Shown one piece after another: positions 1-7,027 of a stretch of 15,805 bases of DNA. Each line of letters starts with the position of its first letter. Positions within the stretch are counted from its first letter, which is position 1. This DNA is from an uncultured Cellvibrio sp. (lineage in GTDB: Bacteria; Pseudomonadota; Gammaproteobacteria; Pseudomonadales; Cellvibrionaceae): assembly GCA_946482345.1 (NCBI GenBank), contig CAMLRJ010000027.1, forward strand, positions 1-15,805, written 5' to 3'. The position numbers were made by a program, and so were the translations under genes. Below the pieces are notes generated by a model. The model had not been told where the DNA came from. It was given only the letters and a program-made list of their open reading frames with translations, and made no database searches.

Positions 1-1
1 T

Positions 2-256
2 CCGGTTGCAGTTGCCTCGGGCCCCAAGACAGGCAAAGAGGTTTTTGAGAGCTTTTGTACAACCTGTCATACCGCTGGTGTGTTGAATGCCCCCAAATTG
101 GGTAATGCGGCTGATTGGGCTCCGCGAGTGGCGAAAGGTAAAGATACACTTTATAAGCATGCCATTGAGGGTTTCAACAGTATGCCTGCAAAAGGCATGT
201 GTTCTGCTTGTAGTGATGATGAGATCAAAGGTGCTGTGGATTACATGGCCAAATAA
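2..256 (+). CDS. Cytochrome c5 family protein (3' end only)
   Basis: Partial gene; the start lies left of the window and 84 residues are visible. It carries one covalent heme c site, CTTCH, at visible residues 19-23, and a likely axial methionine in SMPAKG (visible residue 61). Two cysteines spaced CSAC (67 and 70) follow, the extra pair typical of the cytochrome c5 branch of class I c-type cytochromes. The C-terminal stretch CSDDEIKGAVDYMAK also fits that family (CSDEE..AVdYM). Cytochromes c5 are periplasmic or membrane-anchored electron carriers that pass electrons to terminal oxidases or other respiratory enzymes; the partner here cannot be told. A strong intrinsic terminator follows 16 bases after the stop. 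The family call is firm; whether this is a single-heme or longer protein is unknown because the N-terminus is missing. Confidence 0.88.
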   Translation, partial: PVAVASGPKTGKEVFESFCTTCHTAGVLNAPKLGNAADWAPRVAKGKDTLYKHAIEGFNSMPAKGMCSACSDDEIKGAVDYMAK

Positions 257-272
257 GATCCCTGAATGAATG

Positions 273-298
273 ACGGCGCCTTGTGCGCCGTTTTTTTT
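273..298 (+). terminator. Intrinsic terminator of the cytochrome gene
   Basis: Perfect stem ACGGCGC / GCGCCGT around loop CTTGT, followed directly by eight T. It sits just past the cytochrome c5 stop codon and is a standard rho-independent terminator on the plus strand. Confidence 0.9.
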
Positions 299-560
299 GA
301 ACCCGATGCAAATTATTTAAGAAGAATCTACTTTTTTCCCCTATCAGTTTGTCCGTTGTCGTATAAATAAACCCGGTCATCATTTTGATACTGAATCAAA
401 AGGTTTGCGAAATACCAACCTGCCATAAATGATCTAGGCTTGATGTTAATTGGCTTTCCTGAAATCAGGTTGAGTTCCATTTTTACATCATCAATCACTA
501 CGGCAAGGATACAAATTTGCAAAATTCGAACTCATTTATGTGTTTGCAGAATGGTGCAAT
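299..560. other. Gene-free stretch upstream of the TonB receptor
   Basis: No convincing gene is seen here. Two short inverted repeats could be operator or hairpin sites for the receptor gene: TTTTGAT-ACTGA-ATCAAAA at 383-401, and CCTGA-AA-TCAGG at 458-469. No clear Fur box is present, and I could not fix a -35/-10 pair with confidence. A minus-strand reading frame covers much of this interval but lacks a ribosome binding site (see rejected items). Confidence 0.4.
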
Positions 561-2570
561 ATGCTAGTTAATCGACAGTCTCGCCACATCGCTGCCTGGC
601 TGTTGAGTTTATTGCCAATCGCTTCCCATGCTGATGATTATCTGGAAATGGATTTGGAAGAATTATTGACGCTGACAGTGAAGGGTTCCACTCTGCGCGA
701 TGAATCTCTCAAAACAGTACCTTCATCAGTGACCGTATTTACCAGGCAACAACTGGATGCTCTGGGGCTGGATTACCTGCATGAATTAATTAATCTGGTA
801 CCCGGTTTCCAAACCACACGCGGTGCCGATAGCCCGATAAATTACACCTACAGTGCGCGTGGTCGCCGTTTGGGTGTTCGTGCCCGGGAAATATTATTGG
901 TGGTTGATGGTCGCGTATTTTCTGATCCCCGTTCCAGTGGGGCGGATAGTGCGGTGAGCCTTTTCCCATTATCGAATATCGAGCGTATTGAAATTATTCG
1001 TGGGCCGGGTTCGGCTATTTATGGCTCGGGTGCATTTACCGGTGTGATCAACATTGTCAGCCGTCGTAACCAGCAGCGTTTTGCTATTGCGGCGGGCAGT
1101 GACGAACGGCGTAAAGCAGATATGAATATCTCGCAGCCATTAGGCAATCTGAAATTGGATCTTTATGCCCATGCCTATAAGGATAAAGGGCAGGATTATC
1201 GTCTGGCTTCTGTTGCGCAACCCACAACCGATGATCCGCGTCAGGATGTTCTGCTGGATCTTGAGCTCGCCTATGAAAACACCAAAGTAAAATTATTTAA
1301 TTCAAAACAACAAGGCGAAAATTTTTACACCCTGGAAAAAGTCAATAATGATTTCAATCAATACATTACCCGCTACAAAAATCTGCAAATAGAACAGGGG
1401 TTAAAACCTGCTGAAAATTGGAACTCCACATTTTCGCTGGGTTATTCAAAATCCTCGCAACTTTTTTATGGTGTTCTGGTGCCTGCAGGCAATCTGCAAA
1501 CCATCAGCCAGCCGGCCAGTACCCAGCCCATGTTGGCAAAAGTATTGTTGGCGGGAGAAGTTTATGGTGCATCGCTGGCGAATGATTTAACGCTCAGTGA
1601 CATCAGCAGTGTGCAATTTGGTCTGGAGTGGCGATATGAGCGTGAGACCGATGCCAAAGCAGACACCAATTATGATTTGGGTCAGTTGGCATTGCGCGAT
1701 TACCCCATAGCCTATTACGGTGATTTTGATCAATCCTTCAAAGTGGGCACTGAAGCTTCAAGGAAAACAACCGGTATTTACAGCCAATTCCTGCACAGTT
1801 TGACCGATGCAACCCGCCTCACTCTCGGTGCCCGTTATGACTATTACCAATCCATAGGTGAACATGTCAGCCCACGCATTGCACTGGTGCATCAGCTGGA
1901 CGACAAGCAAACGCTGAAATTACTTTACGGTGAGGCGTTCCGCGCGCCCAGCATGGCAGAGACAGGTTTGCTGAATAATCCGGTGGTAGTGGGTAATCCT
2001 GATCTGGACAATGAAATTGTCAAAACTCTGGAGCTTCTGTGGCTGGGTAATTGGAACAACATGTCCATGTCAGCCACGATTTATCACAACCGCTATGAGA
2101 ACCCTATAGTTGGCGGGATGATAGGCACTACCAGAACCTATCTGAATGATTCGGATGATAGTAATTATGGTTGCGGTTTAAGGTTTGACTGGCAAGCGAC
2201 ATCGCAATGGTTATTGCGTGTGAATTACACCCACATGAAAGACCTGCCGGATACCGCCTTTCGCGAAGCCGATGATCTGGGAATATTGATGTTGAATTTC
2301 AATCAAAATAAATGGAATTGGAATCTGTCAGCCAACTATCAAGCCGAACGCCGTTACATGCTCACCCAAACCCAACAAGTCGCTCTGGATTCCCACTGGG
2401 TTGCCAACAGCAAACTCCGTTATCAATTCAACAATTCCATCAACATGAGTCTGGCAATAAAAAATCTTTTCGATAAAGACTATTCCAATCCTGCCCAGGG
2501 CACAGGTATCAGGGATGGCATTCCCAATCGCGGTCGTGAGTGGACATTGGGGGTGGAGCGGGAGTTTTGA
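561..2570 (+). CDS. TonB-dependent outer-membrane receptor
   Basis: A 669-residue outer-membrane receptor of the TonB-dependent family, which imports scarce ligands such as siderophores, cobalamin or glycans using energy from TonB-ExbBD. From the ATG at 561 the N-terminus is a signal peptide (basic MLVNRQSRH, hydrophobic AAWLLSLLPI, cleavage probably after SHA, residue 24). The plug domain spans about residues 50-168, with VPSSVTVFTRQQL, VVDGRVF and IERIEIIRGPGSAIYGSGAF followed by GVINIVSRR. The rest is the 22-strand beta barrel, ending in an aromatic (EREF), as outer-membrane proteins do. An acidic motif, MDLEELLTLTVKGSTLRDESL, precedes the plug, as in a common gammaproteobacterial branch; no sharp TonB box is visible. 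A GTG at 540 in the same frame would add seven residues before the signal peptide and is less likely. The ligand cannot be told from sequence. It has no partner transport genes alongside. Confidence 0.9.
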   Translation: MLVNRQSRHIAAWLLSLLPIASHADDYLEMDLEELLTLTVKGSTLRDESLKTVPSSVTVFTRQQLDALGLDYLHELINLVPGFQTTRGADSPINYTYSARGRRLGVRAREILLVVDGRVFSDPRSSGADSAVSLFPLSNIERIEIIRGPGSAIYGSGAFTGVINIVSRRNQQRFAIAAGSDERRKADMNISQPLGNLKLDLYAHAYKDKGQDYRLASVAQPTTDDPRQDVLLDLELAYENTKVKLFNSKQQGENFYTLEKVNNDFNQYITRYKNLQIEQGLKPAENWNSTFSLGYSKSSQLFYGVLVPAGNLQTISQPASTQPMLAKVLLAGEVYGASLANDLTLSDISSVQFGLEWRYERETDAKADTNYDLGQLALRDYPIAYYGDFDQSFKVGTEASRKTTGIYSQFLHSLTDATRLTLGARYDYYQSIGEHVSPRIALVHQLDDKQTLKLLYGEAFRAPSMAETGLLNNPVVVGNPDLDNEIVKTLELLWLGNWNNMSMSATIYHNRYENPIVGGMIGTTRTYLNDSDDSNYGCGLRFDWQATSQWLLRVNYTHMKDLPDTAFREADDLGILMLNFNQNKWNWNLSANYQAERRYMLTQTQQVALDSHWVANSKLRYQFNNSINMSLAIKNLFDKDYSNPAQGTGIRDGIPNRGREWTLGVEREF

Positions 2571-2594
2571 TGCACTTGATTAGAATTATCATGC

Positions 2595-2623
2595 TTGCCG
2601 CAAATGAATACTTTAAGTATCAT
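2595..2623 (+). promoter_or_regulatory. Candidate sigma-70 promoter of the methyltransferase gene
   Basis: TTGCCG (2595-2600), a 17-base spacer, then TATCAT (2618-2623) give a plausible -35/-10 pair, with transcription expected near 2630. This places the RNA start upstream of the GGAG site and GTG start chosen for the methyltransferase. A weaker alternative -10, TAGAAT at 2581-2586, lacks a good -35. Inference from motif match only. Confidence 0.45.
2608..2620. promoter_or_regulatory. C-box-like palindrome inside the M promoter
   Basis: ATACTTTAAGTAT is a perfect palindrome around one central base. It contains ACT-NNN-AGT, the same core seen in the two sites ahead of the controller gene (ACTCATAGT, and ACCTATAGT with one change). 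It lies between the candidate -35 and -10 of the methyltransferase promoter, where a bound C-protein dimer would block RNA polymerase. Single operators that repress M are known in C-controlled systems such as Esp1396I. Function here is inferred. Confidence 0.5.
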
Positions 2624-2654
2624 ACCGGCGGTTACGGTTCTCACGGAGTGCGCA

Positions 2655-3614
2655 GTGTCCAGGCAAAAAAAAAGTTACTTATCCATTAATGAAATTCATC
2701 AAGGAGATGCGGCTGAGCTCATAAAAAAAATAAAGCCGGATTCTGTTGCGTTAAGTTTTTGGTCGCCCCCTTACTTTGTTGGTAAAAGTTATGAGAAAGA
2801 TGCGACATTTGATTCATGGCAAAATTTACTTAAATCGACAATCGAAGGGCATGTGTCTGCTTTAAAACCCGGTGGCTTTTTGGTTATTAATATTGACGAT
2901 ATTCTTGCGTTTCCAGACCCCCATATTCCCAGGATTCAAGCGCCTAATACATCCAAACTAAGATCCCCCATTACCAAAGAAGATGTTTTAGCGGCAAAGA
3001 AAAAATACCCCGATTACAACAGAAATAAATTGGCAGAGTTGCTGGGTTGCAGTGAGCAAACAATTGATCGTCGGTTAAACGGGAATAATATTCGCGGTGG
3101 TAAATACAACACACAAACCAGGGTTTGTCTGGTTGGCCACTACCTTGAGCGATATGCTTATGATTGCGGGCTTTATCTTTACGATCGCAGGATTTGGGCC
3201 AAAGATCCAACCTGGCAAAATTCACAGTGGCACTCAAGTTCTTATAGAGCTGTAAGCGAGTTTGAACATCTCTATTTTTTTTGGAAGCCCGGTGAGACAG
3301 TTATTGATCGTAACAGGTTAAATGCGAAAGAGTGGTCGGAGTGGGGAAGTCGCGGCATCTGGCATATACGTTCGGTTCGTTCCAATAAAAACCACGAAGC
3401 TCAATTTCCGTTAGGGCTGGCTGATAGAGTCGTTCGCCTGCTTAGCGAGAAAGGGGATTTGGTGTTTGACCCCTTCATGGGAAGTGGAACCACGGCTATT
3501 GCGGCGATTAATAATGATCGACATTACATCGGTATAGAGAAAGAAAAGGATTACGTTGATTTAGCCAGGCGACGAATTGAGCAAGAGCAACAACAAATAA
3601 GAATGATTATTTAA
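2655..3614 (+). CDS. Type II DNA methyltransferase, beta-class, probably N4-cytosine
   Basis: A 319-residue site-specific DNA methyltransferase, the protective half of a restriction-modification system. Catalytic motif IV, SPPY, is at residues 37-40. The AdoMet motif I, FDPFMGSGTT, is near the C-terminus (271-280), preceded by HEAQFP (motif X-like, 248-252). Motif IV before motif I defines the beta group, and SPPY favours N4-cytosine over N6-adenine. Residues about 106-150 form an insert resembling a helix-turn-helix (NRNKLAELLGCSEQTIDRRL), probably part of target recognition. The GTG at 2655 was chosen because GGAG sits six bases upstream and because upstream starts (TTG 2595, ATG 2604) lack a ribosome site and overlap the candidate promoter. 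Nine consecutive A lie in codons 4-7. The gene ends overlapping the convergent endonuclease gene by eight bases. Target sequence is inferred from the R partner, not from M. Confidence 0.88.
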   Translation: MSRQKKSYLSINEIHQGDAAELIKKIKPDSVALSFWSPPYFVGKSYEKDATFDSWQNLLKSTIEGHVSALKPGGFLVINIDDILAFPDPHIPRIQAPNTSKLRSPITKEDVLAAKKKYPDYNRNKLAELLGCSEQTIDRRLNGNNIRGGKYNTQTRVCLVGHYLERYAYDCGLYLYDRRIWAKDPTWQNSQWHSSSYRAVSEFEHLYFFWKPGETVIDRNRLNAKEWSEWGSRGIWHIRSVRSNKNHEAQFPLGLADRVVRLLSEKGDLVFDPFMGSGTTAIAAINNDRHYIGIEKEKDYVDLARRRIEQEQQQIRMII

Positions 3615-4449
3615 TTCTTGGCTCAATGTAGGGACTGCTTTTGTCGAATTTAATTTTTTGGCAGCGCCAGTTATCCAGTTTTGCCAGAGGCCCCAGCTTT
3701 ATGCGAGTGCGTTTTCGCGCAACTTTCACTTCGTCTTTTCCTGGTGTGAGTAATCCTTCAACTTTCTTGTTCAGGTTTGGTCCATCGAATAATGCCAAGC
3801 CATTTGGAACACTAATTAACTCCAGATATTCAAGTGGTTGTTCGCCGAGGGATTTAACGGAATAGACAACTTTTATGTAAAAGGTGAGAGTTGGAATAAT
3901 GCGGCCATCAACAATATAAAAAGGGGTCAGCTCTGGTTGAAACTCTCGCGTGACCTGCGGCCCTTTCATCAAGGTTACATCGTTATATACTTTTCCTTCG
4001 CTATCCAATTTTCCATTTCCGGTCACCTGGTTTGGGCTGCAAACTACTTCGTCGGTGTTGTCTGTTGGTCCGGTTGATTTAGCGTCTATGTGTATGAATG
4101 CATTGTTAGTCATGAATCTAATGTCATGGCCATAGGGCACACCTAAAAAACGCACAGATTCAAACGTATTTGCTATTAATGAATATAAATGCCCTTCAAC
4201 CACTTTTTCGCCAACTTCTCCCCATGGGAAGGCCTCGCCACGTGGTTTGTGGCCGCGTTGTATAGGGGCATATTTTTCCCAAAACGGTTTGAGTTCAGCG
4301 GCTTTGTCAAAGTCTGCTTTTATTTGTGTTGAAATTGAAAAAATCTTTTGAATTAATATTTCAGTAATATCTTTTTCGAGTTGAAGCAAGACTTTACATC
4401 CATCACTTAACAATAGTGCGCGCGCGTCATCAAATTGTTTTGTATTCAT
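3607..4449 (-). CDS. Type II restriction endonuclease, BglI-like
   Basis: A 280-residue protein that I recognise as similar to restriction endonuclease BglI (about 299 residues, PD-(D/E)XK fold, cuts GCCNNNNNGGC). Blocks matching BglI as I recall it are LKPFWEKYAPIQRG (53-66), PWGEVGEKVV (75-84), GHDIRF (107-112), HIDAKSTGP (120-128), SPNQVTGNG (138-146) and SVPNGLALF (213-221). The BglI catalytic residues Asp116, Asp142 and Lys144 would correspond to D109, D122 and K124 here, so the enzyme looks intact. The start ATG overlaps the controller stop codon as ATGA, indicating translational coupling in a C-R operon. The 3' end overlaps the convergent methyltransferase gene by eight bases. Isospecificity with BglI is an inference. 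Base composition looks somewhat lower in G+C than the flanking genes, as expected for an acquired system. Confidence 0.87.
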   Translation of the reverse strand: MNTKQFDDARALLLSDGCKVLLQLEKDITEILIQKIFSISTQIKADFDKAAELKPFWEKYAPIQRGHKPRGEAFPWGEVGEKVVEGHLYSLIANTFESVRFLGVPYGHDIRFMTNNAFIHIDAKSTGPTDNTDEVVCSPNQVTGNGKLDSEGKVYNDVTLMKGPQVTREFQPELTPFYIVDGRIIPTLTFYIKVVYSVKSLGEQPLEYLELISVPNGLALFDGPNLNKKVEGLLTPGKDEVKVARKRTRIKLGPLAKLDNWRCQKIKFDKSSPYIEPRIK

Positions 4450-4682
4450 TTTTTATCCATTAACAGTACATCAACATCAATTTCAAGCGCAGAAGAAATT
4501 TTGTATAAATTCAACATGGAAACATTCCGTTCTCCGCGTTCTGCCGAGCCAATATATGTCCTGTGCAATTCAGTAATTGCAGCAAGCTCTTCCTGTGAAA
4601 GTTGCTTTTTTAGTCTTTGGCTTTTTAGGCGTAATCCAAAAGCTATCAGCAGCTCGGTTTCTTGTGGTGTGTATGTAGTCAT
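4446..4682 (-). CDS. Restriction-modification controller protein (C protein), HTH
   Basis: A 78-residue helix-turn-helix regulator of the Xre-like C-protein family. These dimers time expression of R-M genes so that methylation precedes cutting in a new host. The family signature is plain: GLRLKSQRLKKQLSQEELA, then HRTYIGSAERGERNVSMLN and a short C-terminal helix. HRTYIGS-ERGERNVS is near-diagnostic for C proteins. The frame is open upstream to 4733, but ATG 4682 is chosen: the encoded length then matches the family, the extension would run through the operator, and the predicted promoter places the RNA start on this very ATG (leaderless mRNA, known for several C genes). The stop overlaps the endonuclease start by four bases. 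Expected to activate its own operon at low level, shut it off at high level and repress M. Confidence 0.92.
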   Translation of the reverse strand: MTTYTPQETELLIAFGLRLKSQRLKKQLSQEELAAITELHRTYIGSAERGERNVSMLNLYKISSALEIDVDVLLMDKK

Positions 4683-4688
4683 GACGGG

Positions 4689-4716
4689 ATTGTATTGTTG
4701 GATGACTATAGGTCTA
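4689..4716 (-). promoter_or_regulatory. Promoter of the C-R operon (leaderless)
   Basis: Read on the minus strand: TAGACC (4716-4711), a 16-base spacer, then TACAAT (4694-4689). TACAAT puts the transcription start at about 4682, the A of the C-protein ATG, and no Shine-Dalgarno sequence precedes that ATG. The poor -35 fits a promoter that needs activation. Motif-based inference. Confidence 0.6.
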
Positions 4717-4729
4717 CAGACTATGAGTA
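4704..4729. promoter_or_regulatory. Tandem C-box operators of the controller protein
   Basis: On the minus strand two 11-base semi-palindromes, TACTCATAGTC (4729-4719) and GACCTATAGTC (4714-4704), are separated by TGTA, centres 15 bases apart. The pattern resembles the known C-box (GACTTATAGTC type) of Esp1396I-like systems. The distal site lies just upstream of the -35 (activation position). The proximal site overlaps the -35 and spacer (repression position), the standard architecture for C-protein feedback. Confidence 0.75.
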
Positions 4730-4754
4730 GCATTGCATGTTGGGAATCAAGACG

Positions 4755-4781
4755 AAAAGAGGGTTATGTATAACGTCCCTC
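4755..4781 (-). terminator. Possible weak terminator of rep
   Basis: On the minus strand GAGGG and CCCTC, with an inner GTTAT-AC-ATAAC, can form an imperfect hairpin followed by TTTTC. It begins within the rep stop codon and would separate rep transcription from the C-R operon just downstream on the same strand. The stem is imperfect and the T run short. Confidence 0.4.
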
Positions 4782-6792
4782 AATCAAACATACTCAACAA
4801 ATTGGTAATTGTTTCGCTGCCTTTTGCCTGATTTTTTTCTGGTGTCAATTCACCGAAACCTTCGCGTTCAATATCATCTTGCGGTAATTCATCCAGAAAA
4901 CGGCTGGGGGTGGTGTCGATGATTTCGCCGTATTGTTTACGTTTGGCGGCGAAGGTCATGCTGAGGGTGCGTTGCGCGCGGGTGATGCCGACGTAGGCGA
5001 GTCTTCTTTCTTCTTCGATATTGTTGTCGTCTATGCTGTTGCGGTGTGGAAGTAAATCTTCTTCCATGCCGACTAAAAATACATGCGGAAATTCCAATCC
5101 TTTTGATGCGTGTAATGTCATTAATTGCACGGCGTCGGTGTTGTCTTCTTCGGCTTGTTGTTCCAATAAATCGCGCAGAACCAATTTACCAATAGCGGAT
5201 TCAATTGATGGATCATCGTCTTGATCTTCTTGTCGTTGTAATGTTTTGGCGAGTGACTCGATCAGGTAATTCACATTCTCCATGCGTTTTTCGGCCGCTT
5301 TGCTGCTGCTGGAATTTTGGTGCAGCCAACCCTCGTAATCCATGTCATTAATCATTTCGCGAATTGCAGCAATGGCATCACTTTCAAAACATAAACGGGT
5401 AACGCGCTCAATCCAGCGCACAAAACCCGATAATCGTTCGTAGTTTTTTTCCGGTATGCGCGATTGCAAACCCAATTCGCTGACCGCACTGAATAAACTC
5501 AGGTGTCGCTCACCGGCATATTGGCCCAGTGCTTCGAGCGTGCTGGTGCCGATTTGTCGGCGAGGAGTGTTGATGATACGCAAAAAAGCGTTGTCATCAT
5601 CGGGGTTGATTAATAAACGCAAATAAGCCATTACATCTTTGATTTCCGTTTTGGAAAAAAATGATGAGCCGCCACTTAATTTGTAACTGATTTGGTGTTG
5701 CTGCAATTTCATTTCCAATAAACGCGATTGGTGATTGCCGCGATACAAAATCGCAAAATCACGGAATTGGTAATTGAATCGTAATTTTTGTGTGAGTATT
5801 TCGGTGGCGACCCGCTCGGCTTCGGCATCTTCATTGGGACAGCGAATTAAACGCAGCGGATCACCCAGACCCATCTCGCTCCAGAGTGCTTTATTAAATT
5901 CATGTGGATTGTTGGCGATTAATTGGTTGGCGGCGCGCAATATGCGACTGGTTGAGCGATAGTTTTGTTCGAGTTTGATCACTTCCAGTTGCGGATAATC
6001 CTGTTTCAGTAATGACATGTTTTCCGGGCGTGCGCCGCGCCAGGCGTAAATTGATTGGTCATCATCGCCAACCACTGTTAATGCACCACGTACACCAACT
6101 AGTAATTTAACCAATAAATATTGGCTGGAGTTGGTGTCTTGATATTCATCCACTAACAGATAGCGAATTTTCTTTTGCCAGTGCAATAAAATATCCGCAT
6201 GGGTTTGAAAAAGTTGCACTGGAATTAAAATCAAATCATCAAAATCAACTGCGTTGTACGCTTTCAGCGCTTGCGCATAAGCTTTATAAATAATCGCAAT
6301 TTTTTGTTCGCCTTCCGATTTGGCAAACGATTCTGCTTGATGTGGCAACACCAAATCATTCTTCCATTGGGAGATTTGTTGTTGTACCTGATTGAGTAAA
6401 TCCGAATCCTGATCGCCTTCGCGAAACAGTAATTCTTTTAACAAGCTGCGCGCATCTTCGGCATCAAAAATGGAAAAGCCGGGCTTAAATCCCAAGTGTT
6501 TATGTTCACGCCGAATAATATTCAAACCCAGATTGTGAAAGGTGGATACAGTCAAACCCTTGCTGGCATCACCACGCAAAAGATGACCGACGCGTTCCTT
6601 CATTTCGCGAGCTGCTTTATTGGTAAAAGTCAGGGCGGCAATATGGCGTGCGGGTATGTTGCACTCTTTGATGAGATAGGCAATTTTGCGTGTGATTACA
6701 CTGGTTTTGCCACTGCCCGCACCCGCCAGAACCAGGCAAGGGCCATCAATATAAAGCATGGCTTGGCGTTGACGGGAATTGAGCTGAGTCAC
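4780..6792 (-). CDS. rep: ATP-dependent DNA helicase Rep
   Basis: A 670-residue superfamily 1A 3'-to-5' DNA helicase closely resembling E. coli Rep, which helps the replisome pass DNA-bound proteins and supports restart of stalled forks. Motifs in order: Q motif LNSRQRQA at the N-terminus, Walker A AGAGSGKT (23-30), LTFTNKAAREMKERVG (motif Ia), Walker B LLVDEYQDTN (about 212-221), GDDDQSIYAWRGA (242-254, motif III), LEQNYRST (motif IV), LMTLHASKGLEFPHVF (motif V) and AYVGITRAQRTL (motif VI). GPCLVLAGAGSGKT and ARHIAALTFTNKA fit Rep rather than UvrD. Length matches the family. The GTG at 6792 is chosen over the TTG two codons upstream because AGGG stands seven bases before it. The R-M island lies immediately downstream; nothing links the two functionally. 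Confidence 0.95.
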   Translation of the reverse strand: MTQLNSRQRQAMLYIDGPCLVLAGAGSGKTSVITRKIAYLIKECNIPARHIAALTFTNKAAREMKERVGHLLRGDASKGLTVSTFHNLGLNIIRREHKHLGFKPGFSIFDAEDARSLLKELLFREGDQDSDLLNQVQQQISQWKNDLVLPHQAESFAKSEGEQKIAIIYKAYAQALKAYNAVDFDDLILIPVQLFQTHADILLHWQKKIRYLLVDEYQDTNSSQYLLVKLLVGVRGALTVVGDDDQSIYAWRGARPENMSLLKQDYPQLEVIKLEQNYRSTSRILRAANQLIANNPHEFNKALWSEMGLGDPLRLIRCPNEDAEAERVATEILTQKLRFNYQFRDFAILYRGNHQSRLLEMKLQQHQISYKLSGGSSFFSKTEIKDVMAYLRLLINPDDDNAFLRIINTPRRQIGTSTLEALGQYAGERHLSLFSAVSELGLQSRIPEKNYERLSGFVRWIERVTRLCFESDAIAAIREMINDMDYEGWLHQNSSSSKAAEKRMENVNYLIESLAKTLQRQEDQDDDPSIESAIGKLVLRDLLEQQAEEDNTDAVQLMTLHASKGLEFPHVFLVGMEEDLLPHRNSIDDNNIEEERRLAYVGITRAQRTLSMTFAAKRKQYGEIIDTTPSRFLDELPQDDIEREGFGELTPEKNQAKGSETITNLLSMFD

Positions 6793-6872
6793 AAGCAAAC
6801 CCTGTGGTTACGGTGGGCGGCGATTCTAGCAGTCCGGGTTTAAAAATCTAAGTGATTTTTTTACTGTTTGGC

Positions 6873-6900
6873 TTGATGGTTGATCAGACTAGGCTATAAC
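6873..6900 (+). promoter_or_regulatory. Candidate promoter of the GGDEF-EAL gene
   Basis: TTGATG (6873-6878), 16-base spacer, TATAAC (6895-6900) on the plus strand, in the 235-base gap between divergent rep and the signalling gene. It would give a leader of about 120 bases. Motif match only. Confidence 0.4.
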
Positions 6901-7027
6901 TCATGAGCGGTGTTTGGATTTTTAATGCGCCCAATTGATATAACAACAAGGATCAAATAAGGATTTAAAAAAACGTGACTTCCACTAAACTGATTTTTTT
7001 TCAAATCTGTAAGGGGAAATAATTTCC

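Noticed and set aside
87..269. Plus-strand frame at the left end
   Set aside because: It is out of frame with the cytochrome c5 gene, which has an unmistakable heme-binding motif in the other frame.
328..522. Minus-strand frame of 64 codons upstream of the TonB receptor
   Set aside because: It begins with TTG and neither that nor the internal ATG at 480 has a ribosome site. The product matches nothing I know, and the interval is where receptor promoter elements are expected. A small unknown protein is not excluded.
4683..4733. Upstream extension of the controller protein by 17 residues
   Set aside because: It would translate through the C-box operators and promoter, and the family length and leaderless pattern fit ATG 4682.
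2571..4779. Transposon or phage origin of the R-M cassette
   Set aside because: No transposase, integrase, terminal inverted repeats or target duplications could be found at either edge.
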